Shown here: positions 34,075-42,025 of the stretch, piece after piece
Numbering within the stretch: position 1 is the stretch's first letter
Layout of the letters: each line of letters opens with the position of its first letter
NCBI RefSeq assembly: GCF_050485565.1
Contig: NZ_JBJHBQ010000003.1
Location: forward strand, 1-64,000
Reading direction: 5' to 3'
From: Glycocaulis sp050485565
GTDB taxonomy: Bacteria; Pseudomonadota; Alphaproteobacteria; Caulobacterales; Maricaulaceae
DNA length: 64,000 nt
Program-made: the position numbers and the translations under genes
Notes under the pieces: generated by a model
What the model saw: the letters and a program-made list of their open reading frames with translations, nothing else
Told to the model about the DNA's origin: nothing
Databases searched by the model: none

Positions 34075-35390
34075 GGGCCTGTTATCTCGCTGTATTCGCC
34101 ATCTGTATCAGGAGCCGCGTTGCGGCCGATCGTGTAGAGCTGTCCGTCCGGGGTGACCCCGCGGATGAATTGTTCGCCGTCGCCATCCTCGACAACAATG
34201 AGGTCGCCCCAAGGCGCAATCGTGATGTTGTCGCATTTCTCGAGCAGGCGCGCATCGGTGGATTCCACAAACAATGTCAGCTGACCCGGTTCATCACGCT
34301 CGCGCGGCGTGCCTTCATAGGGGCTGGGGCGGTAGCGCCAGATCTGGCCGATCTGGGCCGGACCGCCATCGGTACAGCAGAAATAGAGCTCGCCTTCGCC
34401 AAACCAGGCACCTTCCCCGCGCGTGAAATTCGCCGCTCCCGCAGCGATGGACCGCGCGGCAAGATCATTCTCCGGATTATGGATGGCTTCAAGGTCGACC
34501 CAGACCACATCCAGCGTCTCGCTGACGGGAATGGGATTGGCGCTGTCCTCCCAGTTGCGGGTATCGGCGCCGGGCCGCCCGCGAATGGCCAGAGCCTGCA
34601 GCTTTCCTCCACGCCAGAACTCTCCCCGGCGCTCGGGAATGAAGCGGGTGAACAGGCCCGGTTCCGCATCCTCGGTCTGATAGGCAATGCCGGTGGCCGG
34701 ATCGACGGCGACGGCCTCGTGGCGGAAACGGCCCATCCCGCGCAGCGCTATCGGTTCAACCAGCGTTGTGGCCGATGCCGGAACCTCGAAATTCCATCCA
34801 TGGTCGAGGCGCGCCACGCTGCCCTGCTGCATCAGGGTTTCCTCGCAGCTGATCCAGCTGCCCCACGGCGTCGGCCCGCCTGCGCAGTTATTCACCGTGC
34901 CGGCGAGCGACAGGAACTCGCGCTCCACGCGGCGGCGGCGCAGATTGTAGTGGACGGTCGTGGTGCCACCCAGATGCGGCTCGCCGCCGGGCAGGGTGTC
35001 ATAGAGATAGGACGGATCGATCCGGTCGAGCAGGTTGTGGTCGGCCCCGAAGGGTGATTTCTCCACCTCGCCGGGATTGAGCTCGTGATTGCGTACAAGG
35101 ATCACGCTGTCCGTATCGGGACCCGCAAAACAGGCCATGCCATCATGGTCACCGGGTACCAGCAGCCCGTCATCCATCGTCTGCCCGGTTTCAGAAAAGC
35201 TGGTGTAGGAAAAGCCGGCCGGCAGATCGAACAATCCGCGCCCATCCCGCCGCAGCGGGCCATAGCCGCGCACCTGGTTGAGGTAATTACGCTCGCCTGC
35301 GCCACTACAGCCTGTCAGCGCGGCAAGCCCGGCAAAGGCGGTCGCAGTGGCGGCGGCTGTGCCAAGAAACCGGCGGCGCGAAAGGGGCAT
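33966..35390 (-). CDS. PhoX family (DUF839) alkaline phosphatase-like protein
   Basis: A 474-aa protein with a twin-arginine signal (LSRRRFLGTAAATATAFAGLAALTGC, also with a lipobox-like Cys). The PhoX/DUF839 beta-propeller follows: GYGPLRRDGRGLFDLPAGFSY, NCAGGPTPWGSWISCEE, RFRHEAVAVDP, CDNITIAPWGDLIVVEDGDG and ITGPCFSPDGTTLFFNVQ. PhoX enzymes are calcium/iron phosphomonoesterases exported folded by Tat, consistent with the signal. It is the first gene of a pair with the phytase-like lipoprotein. A Pho-box-like site lies 57-74 bp upstream of its start. Confidence 0.9.
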   Translation of the reverse strand: MPLSRRRFLGTAAATATAFAGLAALTGCSGAGERNYLNQVRGYGPLRRDGRGLFDLPAGFSYTSFSETGQTMDDGLLVPGDHDGMACFAGPDTDSVILVRNHELNPGEVEKSPFGADHNLLDRIDPSYLYDTLPGGEPHLGGTTTVHYNLRRRRVEREFLSLAGTVNNCAGGPTPWGSWISCEETLMQQGSVARLDHGWNFEVPASATTLVEPIALRGMGRFRHEAVAVDPATGIAYQTEDAEPGLFTRFIPERRGEFWRGGKLQALAIRGRPGADTRNWEDSANPIPVSETLDVVWVDLEAIHNPENDLAARSIAAGAANFTRGEGAWFGEGELYFCCTDGGPAQIGQIWRYRPSPYEGTPRERDEPGQLTLFVESTDARLLEKCDNITIAPWGDLIVVEDGDGEQFIRGVTPDGQLYTIGRNAAPDTDGEYSEITGPCFSPDGTTLFFNVQKGPGRTFAVRGPWERRSLASV

Positions 35391-35446
35391 GGCTCTTCTC
35401 CAGACTGACGGGCTGATAGGCGGAGCGATGATAATCTATAGGTGAT

Positions 35447-35464
35447 TTGTCGGGCGCATGACAG
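35447..35464 (-). promoter_or_regulatory. Candidate Pho box
   Basis: Read on the minus strand, CTGTCAT-GCGC-CCGACAA: the first half matches the PhoB half-site CTGTCAT exactly, and the second half, at the right 11-bp period, matches four of seven bases. The position, 57-74 bp upstream of the PhoX-like gene, is where a PhoB activator would bind. The weak second half makes this tentative. Confidence 0.4.
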
Positions 35465-35500
35465 TGCGCCGCCAAACGTCTGCTGCGGGTGCGCAATAAT

Positions 35501-35522
35501 ATGCGGTAATTATATACCGCAT
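35501..35522. promoter_or_regulatory. Perfect inverted repeat between the phoX-like gene and rplM
   Basis: ATGCGGTA and TACCGCAT form a perfect 8-bp dyad around ATTATA in the 261-bp divergent region. There is no T run, so it looks like an operator for a dimeric regulator rather than a terminator. It lies about 40 bp upstream of the -35 of the rplM promoter. Confidence 0.5.
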
Positions 35523-35561
35523 TGCTATCGCCCTGAATTTCAGCGTTTTTCACAGACGGTG

Positions 35562-35590
35562 TTGACACCAACCGTTGGCAGGCGTAACAG
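35562..35590 (+). promoter_or_regulatory. Sigma-70-type promoter of rplM-rpsI
   Basis: A consensus TTGACA (35562-35567) is followed 17 bp later by TAACAG (35585-35590), which matches three of six bases of the -10 consensus. The transcript would begin about 55 bp upstream of rplM. Expected for a strongly expressed ribosomal operon. Confidence 0.55.
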
Positions 35591-35651
35591 CCCGCATCCC
35601 ATGAGAGGCCGGGCGGTTCCGGCTTCGCTGTCCAGTTTCAAGGCCCACGCG

Positions 35652-36119
35652 ATGAAGACCTTCTCCGCCAAGCCCGCAGACGTTGAACACAAATGGGTTG
35701 TGATTGATGCCGAAGGGGCCGTTGTCGGCCGTCTTGCGGCCTATATCGCGACCCGTCTGCGCGGCAAGCACCGTCCCGACTTTACCCCGCACACCGATTG
35801 TGGCGACCACGTTGTGGTCATCAATGCCGACAAGGTGATTTTCACGGGCAAGAAGTATGAAGACAAGCGCTATTACCGCCACACCGGCCACCCGGGCGGT
35901 ATCAAGGAAACCAGCCCGCGCAAGCTGATCGAGGGCAAGTTCCCCGAGCGCGTTCTGGAGAACGCCGTCAAGCGCATGCTGCCCAAGGAAAGCCCGCTGG
36001 CGCGCACCCAGTTTGGAAAACTGCGCGTTTATGCTGGCCCTGAGCACAAGCACGAGGCCCAGCAGCCGGAAGTCGTCGACTTCAAGTCCCTTAACACCAA
36101 AAACGTGCGGAGCGCATAA
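35652..36119 (+). CDS. rplM: 50S ribosomal protein L13
   Basis: A 155-aa L13 protein of the large ribosomal subunit, an early assembly protein that binds 23S rRNA. The family core is plain: HKWVVIDAEGAVVGRLAAYIA, LRGKHRPDFTPHTDCGD, YYRHTGHPGGIKE and LPKESPLARTQFGKLRVYAG. The ATG at 35652 fits the family length; the open frame reaches back to 35442. The stop TAA shares its last A with the rpsI ATG, so the two are translated together. Confidence 0.98.
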   Translation: MKTFSAKPADVEHKWVVIDAEGAVVGRLAAYIATRLRGKHRPDFTPHTDCGDHVVVINADKVIFTGKKYEDKRYYRHTGHPGGIKETSPRKLIEGKFPERVLENAVKRMLPKESPLARTQFGKLRVYAGPEHKHEAQQPEVVDFKSLNTKNVRSA

Positions 36120-36619
36120 TGGCCGAACAAGCACGCTCTCTTGAAGACCTGAAATCGGCGATGAAGCAGGCCGACGCTCCGGTCGTCACCGAAACCGAAG
36201 ACACGGTCGTCGCTGAACCGAAGATCGACGAGCATGGCCGCGCCTATGCCACCGGCAAGCGCAAGAACGCCATCGCCCGCGTCTGGATCAAGCCGGGTGC
36301 CGGCAAGATCGTCGTCAACGGCCGCGAGCAGGAAGTCTATTTTGCCCGCCCGGTGCTGCGCATGATGCTGGCCCAGCCGTTCGAGACGGCTGAGCGCGTC
36401 GACCAGTATGACGTGTACGCCACGGTCACTGGCGGCGGCCTCTCCGGCCAGGCCGGTGCGGTGCGTCACGGCATCTCCAAGGCGCTGACCTATTACGAGC
36501 CGGCGCTTCGCGGTGTGCTGAAAGCCGGTGGCTTCCTGACCCGTGACAGCCGCGTGGTCGAGCGTAAGAAATACGGCAAGAAGAAAGCCCGCCGCAGCTT
36601 CCAGTTCTCGAAGCGCTAA
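36119..36619 (+). CDS. rpsI: 30S ribosomal protein S9
   Basis: A 166-aa S9 protein. The N-terminal 38 residues are an acidic extension typical of alphaproteobacteria, then the S9 domain: YATGKRKNAIARVWIKPGAG, GGGLSGQAGAVRHGISKALT and a C-terminal tail RKKYGKKKARRSFQFSKR that reaches the decoding centre. It directly follows rplM in the near-universal order and is followed by a strong terminator. Confidence 0.98.
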   Translation: MAEQARSLEDLKSAMKQADAPVVTETEDTVVAEPKIDEHGRAYATGKRKNAIARVWIKPGAGKIVVNGREQEVYFARPVLRMMLAQPFETAERVDQYDVYATVTGGGLSGQAGAVRHGISKALTYYEPALRGVLKAGGFLTRDSRVVERKKYGKKKARRSFQFSKR

Positions 36620-36665
36620 GGCTTATTCTCCGCACTTGCGGCGGAGCCATGCCGATCATACGAAC

Positions 36666-36700
36666 CGGGCGGTGCCAGATGGCGCCGCCCGTTTTTGTTT
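36666..36700 (+). terminator. Rho-independent terminator of rplM-rpsI
   Basis: CGGGCGGTGCC and GGCGCCGCCCG form an 11-bp stem (one T-G pair) around AGAT, followed by TTTTTGTTTT. It lies 46 bp after rpsI and between convergent genes. Confidence 0.92.
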
Positions 36701-36731
36701 TGGGGCCGGCTCCGGCTTTGCCGGTCGCAGA

Positions 36732-37856
36732 CTATAGTGCGCCAAAGAAGGCGCGTATGTCCGCGGCCAGCAACTGCGGCTCCTCACTGGCGGCGAAATG
36801 GCCGCCACGGGGCATTTCGGTCCAGTGGACGACATTATTGCTGCGTTCAGCGAAAGTTCTCACGGACCGAAAATCATCTGGAAATACGCTCACGCCCGTC
36901 GGTGTGAGATTGGCCGTTTCCCGGTAGCCCGCACCCGTTCGGGCATTCTCCAGATAGACGCGGGCAGCCGAATCCGAACTTTCGGTGAACCAGTAAATCG
37001 ACACATGGGTCAGGAAGCGCGTCAGATCGAGCGTGTATGCGTGTTCGCCGAGGAACCCGGTGAACAGTTCGGCATTCCATGCCAGCAGCCCGGTGGGCGA
37101 GTCCGTCAGCCCATAGGCCAGCGTCAGCGGACGCTTGGACTGGACGTCATTGTAGGCGGCGTATTTCTGGAAGCGGTCGAGGATCGTGAACCCCTCGATC
37201 TCGAATGGCGTTAGATTGTCCATTTCGCCCTGGGTGCCGTCCGGAAAGGCAAAGATTTGCTGAAGGTGTATGCCAGCAAGACCGTGTGGCGCGGCAACGC
37301 CCATCTCGCGGGCAACCAAAGCACCTACATCGCTGCCGTGAACGCCATAGCGCTGGTATCCAAGCTCACGCATCAGCGCGTCCATTGCCACGCCGATTTT
37401 TGCCGCATCCCAGCCCGGCCCACTCAGTGGTGTTGAAAAGCCGAAGCCAGGCAGGGACGGAATGACGAGATCAAAGACAGGCCCGGCGGTGTTTCCGTGC
37501 TGGCGCGGGTTGCTCAACATGTCCGAAATGTCGAGGAATTCGGCGAAAGTGCCCGGCCAGCCATGCAGAAGTAGCAATGGCATCGAGTCTGGCTCAGGCG
37601 ACCTTATGTGTACGAAGTGGATAGTCTGGCCATCAATTTTGGTCAGGAAATGCGGGAGCGCATTCAGCGCCGCTTCCTGTTCACGCCAGTCAAACCGGTT
37701 GAGCCAATGATCGGCCAAGGCTTTAACATGGCTGACTGGCTGGCCGCTCTCCCAGCAATCGTCCAGCGAATGGGGCCAGCGGGCCATCGCAAGCCGTTCG
37801 TGCAGGTCCGTGATCTGCTCTTGCGCGATCTCAATGCGAAACGGGGTGACAGACAT
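36732..37856 (-). CDS. Epoxide hydrolase family protein
   Basis: A 374-aa alpha/beta hydrolase of the microsomal epoxide hydrolase type. The N-terminal EHN domain (FRIEIAQEQITDLHERLAMARWP ... HFLTKIDGQTIHFVHIRS) precedes the hydrolase core with the oxyanion HGWPGTFAEF and the nucleophile region GVHGSDVGALVAREMG, where Asp replaces Ser. The charge-relay His is in PRGGHFAASEEPQ. It would open epoxides to diols. The neighbour downstream of its 5' end is a WYL-type regulator on the same strand, 59 bp upstream, a plausible controller. Confidence 0.9.
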   Translation of the reverse strand: MSVTPFRIEIAQEQITDLHERLAMARWPHSLDDCWESGQPVSHVKALADHWLNRFDWREQEAALNALPHFLTKIDGQTIHFVHIRSPEPDSMPLLLLHGWPGTFAEFLDISDMLSNPRQHGNTAGPVFDLVIPSLPGFGFSTPLSGPGWDAAKIGVAMDALMRELGYQRYGVHGSDVGALVAREMGVAAPHGLAGIHLQQIFAFPDGTQGEMDNLTPFEIEGFTILDRFQKYAAYNDVQSKRPLTLAYGLTDSPTGLLAWNAELFTGFLGEHAYTLDLTRFLTHVSIYWFTESSDSAARVYLENARTGAGYRETANLTPTGVSVFPDDFRSVRTFAERSNNVVHWTEMPRGGHFAASEEPQLLAADIRAFFGAL

Positions 37857-37915
37857 CTCAATCTCCTTTCGTGTTGCCTGAAAGGAGTTGTGGCGGCACG
37901 CAGTGTCATATCCTG

Positions 37916-38617
37916 TCAGGAGGCATCTTCCTGTCGCGGTAACAGCCATTCCTCGCGCCATTGCCGTGCCAGATCGCTCCGGCGCCTGCCAAAGCGCTCG
38001 CTTTCGAGACGTATTGCGCTGATCCGGTCGGTCCTGAAGTGCCGGAAGCCTCCCCGTAAGACACACCATGCCGCAATAATCTGTTTGGACTCATAATAGG
38101 CTAGCTGGACAGGCCAGATAGTCCGGCTGCTTGACTGGCCGGATGCGTCCTCATAGTCGATTGCCAGGGCGAGCTCGGCGCGCATCGACTTTCTGACTAG
38201 ACCAAGCAGATCAGTGGGTGGCTGGGAAGACGGGACGCTGATGGGCCAGAGTCCTGTATCAGCCATCCGGTCGCGCAAGTCTTGCGGTGAAGCTGCCGCA
38301 ATTTTTCCTAGTGCGTTGCGGGCGGCGGCACTGAGCTCGTTGTCGGGCTGAGCCTCTATCCAGCGTGCGCCAAGCACCAACGCTTCCAGTTCCACCGGAT
38401 CGAACATGAGGGGCGGAAGAAAAAATCCGGGTCGGAGAACATAGCCGAGGCCAGCCTCGCCATCGATAGGCGCCCCCAGGGTGATAAGTGTTTGAATGTC
38501 GCGGTAAAGTGTACGGACGGACACCTCTTGTTCTTCGGCGAGAACAGCAGCCGTTACCGGAAAGCGGTGGCGGCGCAGAGAGTCGATGATCGCGAAAAGG
38601 CGTTGGGTCTTGTCCAG
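37916..38617 (-). CDS. YafY-type HTH/WYL-domain transcriptional regulator
   Basis: A regulator of about 233 aa with an N-terminal winged HTH (DKTQRLFAIIDSLRRHRFPV then AEEQEVSVRTLYRDIQTLI) and a C-terminal WYL domain (LALAIDYEDASGQ, TIWPVQLAYYESKQIIAAWC). The first ATG/GTG/TTG in frame (GTG at 38524) would cut off half the HTH. A CTG at 38617 with AGGGAG eight bases before it restores the whole domain, and an in-frame TAG, the phaC stop, lies only 12 bp further up. I therefore call a CTG start, tentatively. WYL proteins bind small ligands or nucleic acids. The likely target is the adjacent epoxide hydrolase. Confidence 0.8.
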   Translation of the reverse strand: MDKTQRLFAIIDSLRRHRFPVTAAVLAEEQEVSVRTLYRDIQTLITLGAPIDGEAGLGYVLRPGFFLPPLMFDPVELEALVLGARWIEAQPDNELSAAARNALGKIAAASPQDLRDRMADTGLWPISVPSSQPPTDLLGLVRKSMRAELALAIDYEDASGQSSSRTIWPVQLAYYESKQIIAAWCVLRGGFRHFRTDRISAIRLESERFGRRRSDLARQWREEWLLPRQEDAS

Positions 38618-38629
38618 ACTGAGCGCTCC

Positions 38630-40579
38630 CTAACTCCGCACCTTCACATATTCGCCCGGTGCCGGGCATAGAGGCTTGAGCTTGCCCCCGCCCGGCTTCC
38701 TCGCAGGCACCTGCGTGTCGTTCATTGAGAGCAGCCACGCCTTCCAGTGCGGCCACCAGGAGCCGGGATGCTCCTTGGCTCCTGCCAGCCAGTCTTCGCG
38801 GCTCTCCGGCAGGGCCTCATTGGTCCAGTGCTGGTATTTGTTCGCATCGGGGTGATTGACCACGCCCGCGATATGGCCGGAGCCCGCCATCATGTATTGC
38901 GTCTTGCCGCCAAACAGGCGCGCGGAGCGGTAAACCGAGTCCGCCGGGGCGATATGGTCTTCCTTGCTGGCCTGCATGAAGACCGGGATTTTCACCTTCT
39001 TCAGGTCCAGCCTGTGGCCGCCCAGCTCCAGCTCGCCCTTGGATAATGCGTTGTTCTTGTAGAACTTCTCCAGATAGTAGAGGTGCAAGGTCTTGGGCAT
39101 GCGCGTCTGGTCGGCATTCCAGTAGAGAAGGTCGAAAGCCTGCGGCGTCTTGCCGAGCAGGTAGTTGTTGATGACGAAGGACCAGACCAGATCGTTTGCC
39201 CGCAGCATGTTGAACGTGTCGGCCATGGTGCGCCCGTCCAGCACGCCGCCCTGCACATCCATCAGCCGGCCAATCTCCTTGAACCACTCATCATCGATGA
39301 AGACGAGAAGCTCGCCGGCCAGCTCGAAATCCAGCTGCGCGGCAAAGAAGGTGGCCGAGGCGATGCGGTCATCATTCTCGGCCGCCATCAGGGCGAGCGC
39401 GCTGCCCAGCATCGTGCCGCCAATGCAATAGCCGATAGCGTCCACCTGCCGCTCGCCAGTGGCTTGCTCCACGCATTCCAGCGCCTGAAACAGGCCCTGG
39501 CGGATATAGTCCTCGAAGGTCGCGTCCTTCATCGACTGATCGGGATTGACCCAGGAGATCAGGAAGACGGTGAAGCCCTGCTCAGTCAGCCAGCGGATCA
39601 GCGAGCCCTGCGGGCGCATGTCCATGATGTAGAATTTGTTGATCCAGGGCGGTGCGATCAGGATCGGGCGCTGGCGCACGGTATCGGTCGCGGGCGCATA
39701 CTGGATCAGCTCCATCACGCCATTGCGGTAGATGACATCGCCCGGCGTCGCCGCCAGATCCTTGCCGACCTCGAAGCCGTCCATGTCTGTCTGGGTGAGG
39801 GCGAGGCGGCCATTGCCGCGTTCAAGGTCATTGACCAGATTCATCAGCCCGCGTGACAGGTTCTCGCCCTTCGTCTCGAACGTGGCTTTGAGCACATCCG
39901 GATTGGTCAGGGCGAAATTGGTCGGCGACATGGCGTCGATCATCTGGCGGGTGACGAAATTCACCTTGCGCCGCGTCTCTTCGTCTATGCCCCTGGCATT
40001 ATTGACGAGGCTCAAAAGGAAGCGCTGGTTTAGCAGATAGGACTGGCGCATGGCGTCGAACATGGGATGCTCGGTCCACTCTGCAGAGCGCCAGCGCTTG
40101 TCGCCCTTTTCCGGCTCGATGACGGGCGGGGCTTCTTCACCCATCATTTTTTTCGTCGCGCCGGACCACAAATCCAGATAACCGCGATAGAGGTCTGACT
40201 GCGCCTGCAGCAGCAATTCAGGATCGCCCAGCACGTTCTCCCAGGTCTTTGCCAGTTCTGGCGACGCGTGCAGCGGATCAGCCTGCGGTTGCAGGGCCGG
40301 ATCGCCGTCCAGCGAACGGCGCATCATGTCGGCCATCAGCTTCTGGCTTTTCAGGGCCGACTGCATGACATTGCGCGAGATGGTTTCCAGCGTCTCCAGA
40401 TCCGCCGCAGGCAGGCTGGGGAAGGGCGTCTCCGGCGTGGACGCGCTGCCAGCCGGCGCTGGCTTTACCGCGTCCTGTTCAGGCGTGCGCGCGCGCTTTA
40501 CGGCCGCTTTTTTTGCCGCCGGTTTCTTATCCGATGATGCGGCTTTCTTGCGTTTGGGAGCGGTTTTCTTCTCGGCCAT
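38630..40579 (-). CDS. phaC: Class I poly(R)-hydroxyalkanoate synthase with basic N-terminal extension
   Basis: Polymerises (R)-3-hydroxyacyl-CoA into PHB/PHA on granules. The 649-aa protein has the PhaC N-terminal region (SPTNFALTNPDVLKATFETKG) and an alpha/beta hydrolase domain with the lipase-like box GYCIGGTML (catalytic Cys), ASKEDHIAPADS (Asp) and GSGHIAGVVNHP (His). The usual class I length is near 590; here about 50 extra residues precede it, rich in Lys, Ala and Pro (KKTAPKRKKAASSDKKPA and on), resembling histone H1-like tails. It is divergent from a small lipoprotein gene and its stop lies 12 bp before the regulator's start. Confidence 0.95.
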   Translation of the reverse strand: MAEKKTAPKRKKAASSDKKPAAKKAAVKRARTPEQDAVKPAPAGSASTPETPFPSLPAADLETLETISRNVMQSALKSQKLMADMMRRSLDGDPALQPQADPLHASPELAKTWENVLGDPELLLQAQSDLYRGYLDLWSGATKKMMGEEAPPVIEPEKGDKRWRSAEWTEHPMFDAMRQSYLLNQRFLLSLVNNARGIDEETRRKVNFVTRQMIDAMSPTNFALTNPDVLKATFETKGENLSRGLMNLVNDLERGNGRLALTQTDMDGFEVGKDLAATPGDVIYRNGVMELIQYAPATDTVRQRPILIAPPWINKFYIMDMRPQGSLIRWLTEQGFTVFLISWVNPDQSMKDATFEDYIRQGLFQALECVEQATGERQVDAIGYCIGGTMLGSALALMAAENDDRIASATFFAAQLDFELAGELLVFIDDEWFKEIGRLMDVQGGVLDGRTMADTFNMLRANDLVWSFVINNYLLGKTPQAFDLLYWNADQTRMPKTLHLYYLEKFYKNNALSKGELELGGHRLDLKKVKIPVFMQASKEDHIAPADSVYRSARLFGGKTQYMMAGSGHIAGVVNHPDANKYQHWTNEALPESREDWLAGAKEHPGSWWPHWKAWLLSMNDTQVPARKPGGGKLKPLCPAPGEYVKVRS

Positions 40580-40672
40580 GACAGACAGCACTTCCGGTAG
40601 GGCGTGACACTGATGAAGCGAAGCGTATAGAAAGCGTGTGATCCGTCCAATCCCTTCGGGAGGATAACTGTT

Positions 40673-41011
40673 TTGCGCAACCTGACTGCCTTGCTGATGA
40701 GCGTGGCGCTTGGCGGCCCGCTGCTTTCCGGTTGCACGCTGATGACCGTGCCGGACACCGGGGAGGGCTGGGCCAGCGCACGCATGGCCGAGGACCCTGG
40801 CCGGGAGCCGCCGGCCTACGTGCCGGAAATTCCGCGCCCGCAAGTGGAAAGCTGGCGGATGGCATCTGCCGCGCGCGAGCTGGCCGATACCCGCGATATC
40901 GTTATGTCCCGCGCGCAATTGCTTGAGCTGCCGCCTGTTGACCCACTGCTTTACGGCCAGCAGGCCCGCGAGCGCGCGACCCCGCCTGCACCACCGGCGC
41001 GCCGCAACTGA
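40673..41011 (+). CDS. Small lipoprotein of unknown function
   Basis: A 112-aa exported protein. The start is TTG at 40673, supported by GGGAGGA nine bases upstream. The signal peptide LTALLMSVALGGPLLSGC ends in a lipobox. The mature region is short, Pro- and Ala-rich, with no motif I know. It lies upstream of glpX with a 47-bp gap and may be co-transcribed, but a functional link to the Calvin/gluconeogenic enzyme is not expected. Confidence 0.68.
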   Translation: MRNLTALLMSVALGGPLLSGCTLMTVPDTGEGWASARMAEDPGREPPAYVPEIPRPQVESWRMASAARELADTRDIVMSRAQLLELPPVDPLLYGQQARERATPPAPPARRN

Positions 41012-41058
41012 GCGCGCCGCCCGATCGATTTTACCTCCATACAAGGAATCTCCGTTCA

Positions 41059-42018
41059 ATGACCTCGCAGTCCCTGACCAATCTCGCCCTTGGCGCCGTT
41101 GAGGCCGCTGAACGCGCCGCTATTGCGGCTGCCCGGCTGGCCGGGCGTGGCGACAAGATCGCCGCCGATCAGGCCGCGGTGGACGCCATGCGCAAAGCCT
41201 TCAATGACATGCCCATGCGCGGGCGTATCGTGATCGGTGAAGGCGAGCGCGATGAAGCGCCAATGCTCTATATCGGCGAAGAGGTCGGTACCGGCGAAGG
41301 CCCTGAGATCGATATCGCGCTCGATCCGCTGGAAGGCACCTCGCTGACCGCTGGCGGCAAGCCCGAAGCGCTGACCCTGCTGGCACTGGCTCCGCGTGGC
41401 GGCCTCCTGCATGCGCCCGACACCTATATGGACAAGATTGCGGTCGGGCCGGGCCTGCCTGAGGGCGTCATCAATCTGGACCGGCCGGTGGGCGAGAACG
41501 TCGCTGCGGTAGCCAAAGCCAAAGGCGTCCCGGTGTCAGAAGTCACCGTCTGCGTGCTGGAGCGTGAACGCCACCAGTCGATCATTGATGGTGTCCGCGC
41601 TGCGGGTGCACGCGTCGTGCTGATCCCCGATGGCGATGTCGCCGCCATCATCGCAGCGGCAGACCCGGCGACGAATGTAGACATGTATGTCGGGCAGGGC
41701 GGCGCGCCGGAAGGCGTGCTCTCTGCTGCCGTATTGCGCTGCCTTGGCGGGCAGATCGAATGCCGTCTCTTCTTCCGCAATGATGATGAGCGCGCGCGCG
41801 CCGCCAAGACCGGCATCAAGGATCTCGACCGCAAATATGCGGGCGCGGAGATGGCGTCCAAAGACTGCCTGTTCGTGGCCAGCGGCGTGACGGGCGGCCA
41901 GCTGCTTGATGCTGTCCGGCATGGCCCCGGTACGGTGACAACGCAGACGCTTCTGCTGTCCTCGGCACCGCGCTCGCGCCGCATCATCACCACACAGCGC
42001 TTCGTGGAGGGCGGCTGA
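41059..42018 (+). CDS. glpX: Class II fructose-1,6-bisphosphatase
   Basis: A 319-aa GlpX-type enzyme that dephosphorylates fructose-1,6-bisphosphate in gluconeogenesis. Characteristic segments are NLALGAVEAAERAAIAAARL, the metal site GEGERDEAPMLYIGE, DIALDPLEGTSLTAGG and AVGPGLPEGVINLD. The gene precedes recJ by seven bases, the order seen across alphaproteobacteria (often after hom, which is absent here). AAGGAATCTCC lies before the ATG. Confidence 0.96.
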   Translation: MTSQSLTNLALGAVEAAERAAIAAARLAGRGDKIAADQAAVDAMRKAFNDMPMRGRIVIGEGERDEAPMLYIGEEVGTGEGPEIDIALDPLEGTSLTAGGKPEALTLLALAPRGGLLHAPDTYMDKIAVGPGLPEGVINLDRPVGENVAAVAKAKGVPVSEVTVCVLERERHQSIIDGVRAAGARVVLIPDGDVAAIIAAADPATNVDMYVGQGGAPEGVLSAAVLRCLGGQIECRLFFRNDDERARAAKTGIKDLDRKYAGAEMASKDCLFVASGVTGGQLLDAVRHGPGTVTTQTLLLSSAPRSRRIITTQRFVEGG

Positions 42019-42025
42019 ACCGGGC

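Noticed and set aside
35591..35651. A ribosomal-protein L13 leader RNA element before rplM
   Set aside because: The 60-base leader shows no convincing conserved hairpin, and known L13 leaders belong to other phyla.
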